Assembly (NCBI GenBank): GCA_045641605.1
Contig: JAZUHG010000021.1
Coordinates: 1 to 5,359, forward strand
Direction: 5' to 3'
Length of the DNA: 5,359 nt
Source: Equivita sp045641605
GTDB taxonomy: Bacteria; Actinomycetota; Coriobacteriia; Coriobacteriales; Eggerthellaceae
Below, in pieces: positions 1-4,342 of this stretch (positions are counted from its first letter, which is position 1; each line of letters starts with the position of its first letter). The notes beneath the pieces are model-generated. The model saw nothing but the letters and a program-made list of their open reading frames with translations, searched no databases and had not been told where the DNA came from. A program made the translations under genes and the position numbers.

Positions 1-103
1 AAACACTTTAGGTAGAGAAATGGGTATGAAGCTACATGTTTATGCTGGTGAAGATCATAAGCATGAAGCACAAAAACCACGTCAGATTAAGGTGGAGGGT
101 TAA
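1..103 (+). CDS. rplM: 50S ribosomal protein L13, C-terminal end only (5' truncated by window)
   Basis: Reading from base 2, 33 residues are visible before the TAA at 101-103. They contain the pattern typical of the L13 C-terminus: LGREM followed by LHVYAGEDHKHEAQKP, matching the family's LGR-M...L-VY-G-x-H-x-H-A-Q-P ending. L13 is an early-assembling large-subunit protein that binds 23S rRNA. The family is about 140 residues long, so roughly three quarters of the gene lies to the left of the window. The stop is doubled (TAATAA, 101-106). The rpsI start follows 5 bases after the first stop, and the rpsI Shine-Dalgarno sequence lies inside the last codons of this gene. That arrangement is the conserved rplM-rpsI pair and suggests coupled translation. 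Confidence 0.95.
   Translation, partial: NTLGREMGMKLHVYAGEDHKHEAQKPRQIKVEG
90..98 (+). promoter_or_regulatory. Ribosome binding site of rpsI, inside rplM
   Basis: AGGTGGAGG at 90-98 ends 10 bases before the rpsI ATG at 109 and is made of the last codons of rplM. It supports the chosen S9 start even though the conserved S9 core begins only about 48 codons later. Ribosomes finishing rplM would clear this site just as rpsI initiates. Confidence 0.7.
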
Positions 104-108
104 TAACT

Positions 109-630
109 ATGCCAACAAAAAAGACTGAGACAAAGACTGAAGAAAAAGTAGAAAAGGCTACAAAAGCAACAGCTGCCAAAAAGACAACTGCAAAAAAGCC
201 TGCTGCTAAAAAGACTGCAACTAAGACTGCTAAGTCTTCGAAAGCAGAAGCTCTTTACTATGGAACAGGCCGTAGAAAGAATGCTGTAGCCAGAGTTCGT
301 CTTTATGCTGGAGATGGCAAGATCAATGTTAATGGTCGCGAAGTTGAGGAATACTTCAACCGTCAAGTATTGGTCGACGACATCAAAAGCCCTCTAAATA
401 TTACTGATACCCAAAAACATTTTGATATTGTTGCAAACATTCAAGGTGGTGGAACAACAGGTCAGGCTGGTGCTCTTCGCCTTGGAATTTCTCGTGCTCT
501 TTTACAGGCAGGAGATTATAGAGATACATTAAAGAAAGCTGGTTATCTGACACGTGACAGCCGTATGGTTGAGCGTAAAAAGTACGGTTTGAAAAAAGCT
601 CGCAAGAAGAGCCAGTTTAGTAAGCGTTAA
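109..630 (+). CDS. rpsI: 30S ribosomal protein S9 with long basic N-terminal extension
   Basis: S9 (uS9) is a small-subunit head protein whose C-terminal tail reaches the P-site tRNA. The core begins near residue 50 with YYGTGRRKNAVARVRL. It continues with IQGGGTTGQAGALRLGISRAL (about 111-131) and AGYLTRDSRMVERKKYGLKKARKK, and ends in the family's invariant QFSKR. The protein has 173 residues against about 130 for the E. coli protein. The excess is a 44-residue N-terminal extension (about residues 2-47) built almost only of Lys, Thr, Ala and Glu, with AAKKTTAKKPAAKK-type runs like histone H1 or bacterial histone-like tails. The ATG at 109 is chosen because it has a good Shine-Dalgarno sequence and lies 5 bases after the rplM stop. 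No ATG, GTG or TTG codon lies in frame between residue 1 and the core. The extension should be on the solvent side of the 30S head (inferred from S9 topology). Confidence 0.96.
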   Translation: MPTKKTETKTEEKVEKATKATAAKKTTAKKPAAKKTATKTAKSSKAEALYYGTGRRKNAVARVRLYAGDGKINVNGREVEEYFNRQVLVDDIKSPLNITDTQKHFDIVANIQGGGTTGQAGALRLGISRALLQAGDYRDTLKKAGYLTRDSRMVERKKYGLKKARKKSQFSKR

Positions 631-645
631 TTTTTGGAACTATTT

Positions 646-650
646 AGGAG
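646..650 (+). promoter_or_regulatory. Ribosome binding site that fixes a TTG start for infA
   Basis: AGGAG at 646-650 is 6 bases before the TTG at 657. The next in-frame ATG (codon 9) would remove the conserved first strand of IF-1 and has no comparable Shine-Dalgarno sequence. The TTG start gives exactly the family's 72 residues. Confidence 0.8.
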
Positions 651-656
651 TTTGAA

Positions 657-875
657 TTGACGAAGCAAGATGTAATAGAGATGGAGGGCGAAGTACTTGA
701 GGCATTGCCAAATGCAATGTTTAAAGTAAAGCTGGAAAATGACCATGAGATTTTGGCTCATATTTCTGGCAAGATGCGTATGCATTACATCAAGATTTTG
801 CCTGGCGACAAAGTTACTGTTGAGCTTTCGGTATATGACCTAAATAGAGGCCGAATTACTTATAGGTACAAATAG
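657..875 (+). CDS. infA: Translation initiation factor IF-1 (TTG start)
   Basis: IF-1 binds the 30S A site during initiation and works with IF-2 and IF-3 in start selection and subunit joining. The whole protein is one OB-fold. The sequence carries the family signature throughout: DVIEMEGEVLEALPNAMFKVKLEN (residues 5-28), LAHISGKMRMHYIKILPGDKVTVELS (about 33-58), and the C-terminus YDLNRGRITYRYK. At 72 residues it has the normal length. Initiation is at TTG, fixed by the AGGAG 6 bases upstream and by the alignment of residue 1. It lies 26 bases after rpsI and 18 bases before rpmJ. In many bacteria infA follows adk-map or secY; here it directly follows rpsI, which is unusual. Confidence 0.96.
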   Translation: MTKQDVIEMEGEVLEALPNAMFKVKLENDHEILAHISGKMRMHYIKILPGDKVTVELSVYDLNRGRITYRYK

Positions 876-893
876 CACACGGAAGGAGAAGTT

Positions 894-1007
894 ATGAAAG
901 TTAGACCTTCAGTTAAAAAAATGTGTGACAAATGCAAGATTATTCGACGCAATGGCAAGGTTTTGGTTATTTGCGAAAACCCTCGTCATAAACAACGTCA
1001 AGGTTAA
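894..1007 (+). CDS. rpmJ: 50S ribosomal protein L36, zinc-ribbon type
   Basis: This 37-codon gene begins MKVRPSVKKMCDKCKIIRRNG and ends ENPRHKQRQG, the standard 37-residue L36 (bL36). L36 binds 23S rRNA in the large subunit. The zinc ligands are all present as C11, C14, C27 and H32 (C-x2-C-x12-C-x4-H), so this is the zinc-binding (C+) form rather than the cysteine-free paralogue made under zinc limitation. The Shine-Dalgarno sequence GGAAGGAGAA (881-890) precedes the ATG closely. It sits between infA and rpsM, its conserved place in the operon. Length, ligands and context together make the call secure. Confidence 0.97.
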   Translation: MKVRPSVKKMCDKCKIIRRNGKVLVICENPRHKQRQG

Positions 1008-1025
1008 GGATAAGGAGTAGATTAG

Positions 1026-1388
1026 ATGGCACGTTTAGTTGGTGTAGATCTTCCTCGCGATAAGCGACTTGAGATTGGATTGACTTACATTTATGGGATT
1101 GGTCTTTCAACCTCTCAAAAGATCTTAAAAGAGACAGGTGTTAGCCCAGATCTTAAATGTGGAGACTTGACCGAAGCAGATTTATCGAAGCTTCGCGATT
1201 ACATTAATGATCATGTTCGTACAGAGGGTGATCTTCACAGAGAGACTTCACAAAATGTAAAGAGATTAATGGAAATTGGCTGCTATCGTGGTCTTCGTCA
1301 CCGTAAAGGCCTTCCTGTTAGAGGTCAGCGAACACACACAAATGCACGCACCCGTAAGGGCAAAAAGCGCATTGCTGGTGCTAAATAG
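1026..1388 (+). CDS. rpsM: 30S ribosomal protein S13
   Basis: S13 (uS13) is a head protein of the small subunit that makes intersubunit bridges and touches the P-site tRNA through its basic C-terminal tail. The start MARLVGVDLPRDKRLEIGLTYIYGIG (1-26) includes the helix-two-turn-helix region. Further on are GDLHRETSQNVKRLMEIGCYRGLRHRKGLPVRGQRT (68-103) and the tail NARTRKGKKRIAGAK. The length of 120 residues is normal. AAGGAG at 1012-1017 lies 8 bases before the ATG. In E. coli rpsM is the first gene of the alpha operon and its leader is where S4 represses translation. Here it is internal, with only 18 bases after rpmJ, so that kind of leader pseudoknot has no room. Confidence 0.97.
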   Translation: MARLVGVDLPRDKRLEIGLTYIYGIGLSTSQKILKETGVSPDLKCGDLTEADLSKLRDYINDHVRTEGDLHRETSQNVKRLMEIGCYRGLRHRKGLPVRGQRTHTNARTRKGKKRIAGAK

Positions 1389-1393
1389 GAGGT
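1387..1393 (+). promoter_or_regulatory. Ribosome binding site of rpsK overlapping the rpsM stop
   Basis: AGGAGGT at 1387-1393 is a near-perfect anti-16S match 6 bases before the rpsK ATG (1400). It shares two bases with the rpsM stop codon TAG (1386-1388). Terminating rpsM ribosomes would sit on this site, which fits coupled synthesis of S13 and S11. Confidence 0.75.
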
Positions 1394-1399
1394 ATTTGA

Positions 1400-1801
1400 A
1401 TGGCTAAAGGACAAAAAACTACATCAAGCAGAGTTCGCAGAGCAGATAAGAAAAACATTTCTGTTGGTGCGGCTCACATCAAATCTACTTTTAATAACAC
1501 TATTGTATCTATAACAGATCCACAAGGAAATGTAATTTCATGGCAAAGCGCAGGAACTCAAGGTTTTAAGGGTTCACGTAAGTCCACTCCATTTGCAGCT
1601 CAAATGGCTGCAGAGCAAGCTGCAAAAACAGCTATGGAGCACGGCCTACACCGCGTTTCTGTTTATGTAAAAGGTCCAGGTAGTGGCCGCGAAACAGCAA
1701 TTCGTTCGCTTCAGGCCGCAGGACTCGAAGTAACAAGTATACAAGATTGCACTCCAATTCCTCACAACGGATGCAGAGTTTGCAAAAGGCGTCGTCCATA
1801 G
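1400..1801 (+). CDS. rpsK: 30S ribosomal protein S11
   Basis: S11 (uS11) sits on the 30S platform and lines the mRNA exit site. Family signatures are HIKSTFNNTIVSITDPQGNVISWQSAG (26-52), GFKGSRKSTPFAAQMAAEQAAKTAMEHG (55-82), VYVKGPGSGRETAIRSLQAAGL (88-109) and TPIPHNGCR (118-126). The length of 133 residues is slightly above the usual 127-130. The Asn-Gly pair at 123-124 corresponds to the site reported to be isoaspartate in E. coli S11 (family knowledge). The C-terminal end reads CRVCKRRRP where I remember CRPPKRRRV in most bacteria, so a Cys replaces a Pro. With C117, C125, C128 and H122 the tail has an unusual cluster of potential metal or thiol ligands. It lies 11 bases after rpsM and 17 before rpsD. 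Confidence 0.97.
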   Translation: MAKGQKTTSSRVRRADKKNISVGAAHIKSTFNNTIVSITDPQGNVISWQSAGTQGFKGSRKSTPFAAQMAAEQAAKTAMEHGLHRVSVYVKGPGSGRETAIRSLQAAGLEVTSIQDCTPIPHNGCRVCKRRRP

Positions 1802-1818
1802 ATAGAAGGAGAATGTAG

Positions 1819-2451
1819 ATGGCAAGATATACTGGAGCAGATTGTAAATTGTGCCGAAGGGAAGGCTGCAAGCTTTTCTTAAAAGGACCTCGTTGCTATT
1901 CAGGAAAATGCGCTATGGAGCGCCATCCTTATCCACCTGGAGAAGCTGGAAAGCGTCGTCCTCGTGAAAGCCAATATAGGCAGCAACTTCGTGAGAAGCA
2001 AAAGACAAAGAGAATTTACGGTGTATTAGAAAAGCAGTTTAGAGGTTATTATGAGACTGCTAACCGTCAAACTGGTGTTACTGGTGAGAATCTTCTTCGT
2101 CTTTTGGAATGCCGCTTAGATAATGTTGTATATCGTTTGGGATTTTCGAAGTCTCGTGCAGAGGCTCGTCAACAAGTTCGCCATGGGCATATTAATGTAA
2201 ATGGCAAAAAGGTTACAATCCCATCTTATAGGGTTCGCCCAGGAGATATGGTTAGTGTTGTTGACAAGGCAAAAGACCTATACAACATCCAAACTTCAAT
2301 TGTAGAAAATGCCAAGACTTCGGCAATTGTGCCAGCTTGGTTAGAAGCAGATATCGAGCATTTACAGGGAAGTGTTATTTCGCTTCCAAACAGAGATCAA
2401 ATTGATCTTGATGTAAAAGAACAGCTTATTGTTGAGTTGTACTCGAAGTAA
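1819..2451 (+). CDS. rpsD: 30S ribosomal protein S4, zinc-binding type
   Basis: S4 (uS4) nucleates 30S assembly by binding the 5' domain of 16S rRNA and helps form the mRNA entry channel. The N-terminal segment MARYTGADCKLCRREG...RCYSGKCAMERHPYPPG carries C9, C12, C26 and C31, the four-cysteine zinc site of the C+ type; C17 is a fifth cysteine. The segment REKQKTKRIYGVLEKQFRGYYE (58-79) is typical. The S4 RNA-binding domain spans about 98-160 (CRLDNVVYRLGFSKSRAEARQQVRHGHINVNGKKV). The length of 210 residues is close to the usual 200-208. AAGGAG at 1806-1811 lies 7 bases before the ATG. A preceding ATG-TAG pair (1813-1818) is too close to the Shine-Dalgarno sequence to be a start and stops at once. 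The stop is doubled (TAATAA, 2449-2454). The placement next to rpoA matches Actinomycetota and Clostridia. S4 often autoregulates its operon, but no leader structure is evident here. Confidence 0.97.
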   Translation: MARYTGADCKLCRREGCKLFLKGPRCYSGKCAMERHPYPPGEAGKRRPRESQYRQQLREKQKTKRIYGVLEKQFRGYYETANRQTGVTGENLLRLLECRLDNVVYRLGFSKSRAEARQQVRHGHINVNGKKVTIPSYRVRPGDMVSVVDKAKDLYNIQTSIVENAKTSAIVPAWLEADIEHLQGSVISLPNRDQIDLDVKEQLIVELYSK

Positions 2452-2481
2452 TAAAAGTAGTTAAAAAGTTTAGGAGGCAAC

Positions 2482-3504
2482 ATGACAGAATTTATTCCAC
2501 CTACAGTCGAAATTGAGGAAGTTAAAGATAACCTATCAAGGTTCATTGTTGAGCCATTAGAGCATGGTTATGGTGAGACCCTTGGTAATTCAATGCGTCG
2601 CGTTTTATTAAATTCGCTAACTGGCGCTAAGGTTACAGCTGTAAAAATCGAAGGTGTCGATCACGAATTCACAACTGCACCTGGTGTAGTTGAGGATGTA
2701 ACTGACATCATCTTAAACATTAAAGGCTTGGTATTTAAACCATTGGAATCTGTTTTTAACCAGAGCGAAGGCAAGGACGAAAATGACTTGGCTCGCATTC
2801 TAAATGCAGATGACTTCATGGCTACTGCAACTATCGAAGCCTCAGCTCCTGCTAGTGGAACTTATACAGTTACTGGTAACGATGTAAAGGTTCCACCAGA
2901 GTTTGAAATTGTTAACAAAGATCACGTTATTTGCAATATTGCAGATGGCGGTGACTTAAATATGGAACTTCGCCTTGGCATCGGCCGTGGCCGTGTTGTT
3001 GCAGATGACAACAAGCGCGAAGATGACCCAATCGGAGTTATCGCAATTGATTCTAACTTCAGCCCTGTTCGCAGGTGCACTATGAAGAAAGATGATACTC
3101 GTGTTGGTCAACGTACAGATTTCGACCGCTTAACTCTTGAGGTTGAAACTGATGGTTCCACAACACCAACTGAGGCTGTTAACATGGCAGCTTTAATCAT
3201 TAACCAGCATATGCTTAAGTTCTTAGACCTTGTTGAGGCAAAGGAAGAGGAGAAAAAAGCTACTATTTTTGCTCCTGAAGCCGAGAAAGAAAACATCGAG
3301 CTTGAGAAACGTGTTGAGGATTTGGACTTATCTGTTCGCTCATACAATTGTTTGAAGCGTGCTGATATTCACACAGTTCGCAAGCTTGTTGAATATTCAG
3401 AGAAGGATTTACTTAACATTCGCAACTTCGGTTCTAAGTCAATCGACGAAGTTAAGGCAAAATTGATCTCGATGGGTCTAAACCTTCGTCAGGAGATCAA
3501 CTAA
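2482..3504 (+). CDS. rpoA: DNA-directed RNA polymerase alpha subunit, with extra segment in the N-terminal domain
   Basis: The alpha dimer is the scaffold on which beta and beta' assemble, and its C-terminal domain binds UP elements and activators. The N-terminal domain (about 1-245) has EPLEHGYGETLGNSMRRVLLNS (24-45), IEGVDHEF, and later QRTDFDRLTLEVETDG (210-225). A charged linker covers about 252-276. The C-terminal domain (about 277-335) keeps the DNA-contact residues: R286, N289, C290, K292, G317, K319, S320 and E323 match E. coli R265, N268, C269, K271, G296, K298, S299 and E302. The protein has 340 residues against 329 in E. coli. Registers before residue 83 and after residue 141 differ by about 25 residues relative to E. 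coli, so domain 2 of the N-terminal half carries an insertion near residues 85-115. AGGAGG (2472-2477) is 4 bases from the ATG. The stop is doubled (TAATAA, 3502-3507). It lies 30 bases after rpsD and 25 before rplQ. Confidence 0.97.
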   Translation: MTEFIPPTVEIEEVKDNLSRFIVEPLEHGYGETLGNSMRRVLLNSLTGAKVTAVKIEGVDHEFTTAPGVVEDVTDIILNIKGLVFKPLESVFNQSEGKDENDLARILNADDFMATATIEASAPASGTYTVTGNDVKVPPEFEIVNKDHVICNIADGGDLNMELRLGIGRGRVVADDNKREDDPIGVIAIDSNFSPVRRCTMKKDDTRVGQRTDFDRLTLEVETDGSTTPTEAVNMAALIINQHMLKFLDLVEAKEEEKKATIFAPEAEKENIELEKRVEDLDLSVRSYNCLKRADIHTVRKLVEYSEKDLLNIRNFGSKSIDEVKAKLISMGLNLRQEIN

Positions 3505-3529
3505 TAATTAGTGTAAGAGGAGAACTAGG

Positions 3530-4231
3530 ATGAGACACTACAAAAAAGGACGTAAATTAGGAACTGATAAAAGCCACACTAAGGCTATGAAACGCAGCTT
3601 AGTTAGTGCACTTTTCCTAAACGACAGAATTAAAACTATTGAATCTCGCGCTAAGGAGATTCGTCCGGATGTTGACAAGATTATCGGTTGGGCTAAGAAG
3701 GGTGACCTTCACAGCCGCCGTTTGGCAATTGCTGCTTTGGGCGGAGACAAGTATCTTGTAGCCGAGATTTTCGATAAGGTTGCTCAAGGTATGTTTAAAG
3801 AACGTACAAGCGGTTACACTCGTATTATTAAGTTGGGTGTTCGCAAGGGTGATAATGCTCGCATTGTTATTATTGAGCTAATCAACGAAGGCAAGAAGAA
3901 ATCTGCTGCTAAACCTGCTGATGCTAAGAAAGACGAAGCTAAGGCAGAGGCAAAGCCAGTAGATAAGAAAGACGAAAAGAAAGAAGAAAAGAAGGGGTCG
4001 GAGGCTCAGGAAGATAAGGTAGAACCAAAACCTGAAAATAAACCTGCCGACAAAAAGGAGTCAAAAGAGAAAAAGGCTCCGACACCAGAAAAGAAAGAAG
4101 AGCCAAAGGAAGAAAAGAAAGAGGCTCCTAAGAAGGAAGAAAAACCTGCAGAGAAAAAGGAAGAACCTAAGAAGGAAGAAAAACCTAAAGAAGAGAAAAA
4201 ACCTGAACCTAAAAAGGACGAGAAAAAATAA
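3530..4231 (+). CDS. rplQ: 50S ribosomal protein L17 with long Lys/Glu/Pro-rich C-terminal tail
   Basis: L17 (bL17) binds 23S rRNA near the polypeptide exit side of the large subunit. The core, residues 1 to about 120, is complete: MRHYKKGRKLGTDKSHTKAMKRSL, ALFLNDRIKTIESRAKEIRPDVDKII (27-52), SRRLAIAALGG, RTSGYTRIIKLGVRKGDNARIVIIELI (92-118). Ordinary L17 is 115-130 residues; this protein has 233. Residues about 121-233 form a tail with no aromatic residues. By hand count it has about 42 Lys against about 35 Asp plus Glu, with many Pro and Ala, so it is polyampholytic and very likely disordered or partly helical. Its 3' half contains internal repeats of PKKEEKP. The frame stays open and purine-rich to the single TAA, so this is a real reading frame and not a frameshift. 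AGGAG (3518-3522) is 7 bases before the ATG. It is the last gene before the terminator. Actinobacterial L17 proteins also carry C-terminal extensions, usually Ala/Glu-rich and shorter. Confidence 0.96.
   Translation: MRHYKKGRKLGTDKSHTKAMKRSLVSALFLNDRIKTIESRAKEIRPDVDKIIGWAKKGDLHSRRLAIAALGGDKYLVAEIFDKVAQGMFKERTSGYTRIIKLGVRKGDNARIVIIELINEGKKKSAAKPADAKKDEAKAEAKPVDKKDEKKEEKKGSEAQEDKVEPKPENKPADKKESKEKKAPTPEKKEEPKEEKKEAPKKEEKPAEKKEEPKKEEKPKEEKKPEPKKDEKK
4127..4186 (+). repeat. In-frame direct repeat in the rplQ tail
   Basis: An identical 21-base unit occurs at 4127-4147 and 4166-4186, each encoding PKKEEKP. The period is 39 bases, or 13 codons. Flanking sequence continues in looser KKEEP and EEKK repeats on both sides. 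The exact identity at the base level, including codon choice, suggests recent duplication by replication slippage rather than selection on the protein alone. Confidence 0.85.
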
Positions 4232-4254
4232 TCTTCCTGTATATATTTCAATAC

Positions 4255-4281
4255 AAAGCGGTCTAATTGGCCGCTTTTTTT
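4255..4281 (+). terminator. Intrinsic (rho-independent) terminator after rplQ
   Basis: The left arm AAAGCGGTC (4255-4263) pairs with the right arm GGCCGCTTT (4269-4277) over 9 base pairs, with one G-U, around the loop TAATT (4264-4268). A run of seven T (4275-4281) overlaps the end of the stem. It begins 23 bases after the rplQ stop and marks the end of the ribosomal block. Confidence 0.93.
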
Positions 4282-4282
4282 A

Positions 4283-4291
4283 TGTTATAAT
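4283..4291 (+). promoter_or_regulatory. Extended -10 promoter for the flavin oxidoreductase gene
   Basis: TGTTATAAT at 4283-4291 is a consensus -10 hexamer (TATAAT, 4286-4291) with an extended TGn element. No good -35 hexamer sits at the expected distance, where the terminator stem-loop lies (about 4263-4268). Transcription would start near 4298, giving a leader of about 45 bases before the ATG at 4343. It is supported by its position directly after a terminator and before an isolated gene. AT-rich sequence makes chance matches possible. Confidence 0.65.
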
Positions 4292-4300
4292 CGCGATGTC

Positions 4301-4325
4301 ATACAAAATTGTATTCTTACAATTT
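4301..4325. repeat. Two overlapping inverted repeats, candidate operator or leader hairpin
   Basis: ATACAA-AA-TTGTAT (4301-4314) is a perfect dyad with 6-base arms and a 2-base spacer. AAATTGTA-TTCT-TACAATTT (4306-4313 and 4318-4325) is a perfect dyad with 8-base arms and a 4-base spacer. They share the middle TTGTA half. The array lies just after the predicted transcription start and 17 bases before the start codon. This is a usual place for a repressor operator, or for a mutually exclusive pair of small RNA hairpins. The regulator is not identifiable from the window. Confidence 0.5.
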
Positions 4326-4342
4326 AAAACGAAAGGAAAATT

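Noticed and set aside
100..366. Minus-strand open frame rich in Ser, Cys, Leu and Phe opposite the S9 extension
   Set aside because: Antisense shadow of the Lys/Ala-rich codons of rpsI. The apparent hydrophobicity is a by-product of codon composition.
1008..1025. S4-type translational repression site before rpsM as in E. coli
   Set aside because: Only 18 bases separate rpmJ and rpsM, which is too little for the leader pseudoknot.
1813..1818. ATG-TAG two-codon minimal frame just before the rpsD start
   Set aside because: The ATG is only one base from the Shine-Dalgarno sequence, too close for initiation. It looks like chance in the start region.
2261..2266. TTGACA match to a -35 element in rpsD
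   Set aside because: No acceptable -10 hexamer at 16-18 bases downstream; it encodes Val-Asp-Lys codons of S4.
3672..3677. TTGACA match to a -35 element in rplQ
   Set aside because: The sequence at the -10 distance is AAGAAG-like. It is part of the conserved L17 coding sequence.
3900..4231. Possibility that the L17 tail results from a frameshift or fusion to another gene
   Set aside because: The reading frame is continuous, the tail has no recognisable domain, and the normal terminator follows 23 bases after the stop.
4006..4251. Minus-strand open frame rich in Ser, Phe and Gly opposite the rplQ tail
   Set aside because: It is the antisense shadow of the repetitive Lys/Glu codons (AAG/GAA read as CTT/TTC). 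It has no ribosome binding site or family pattern.
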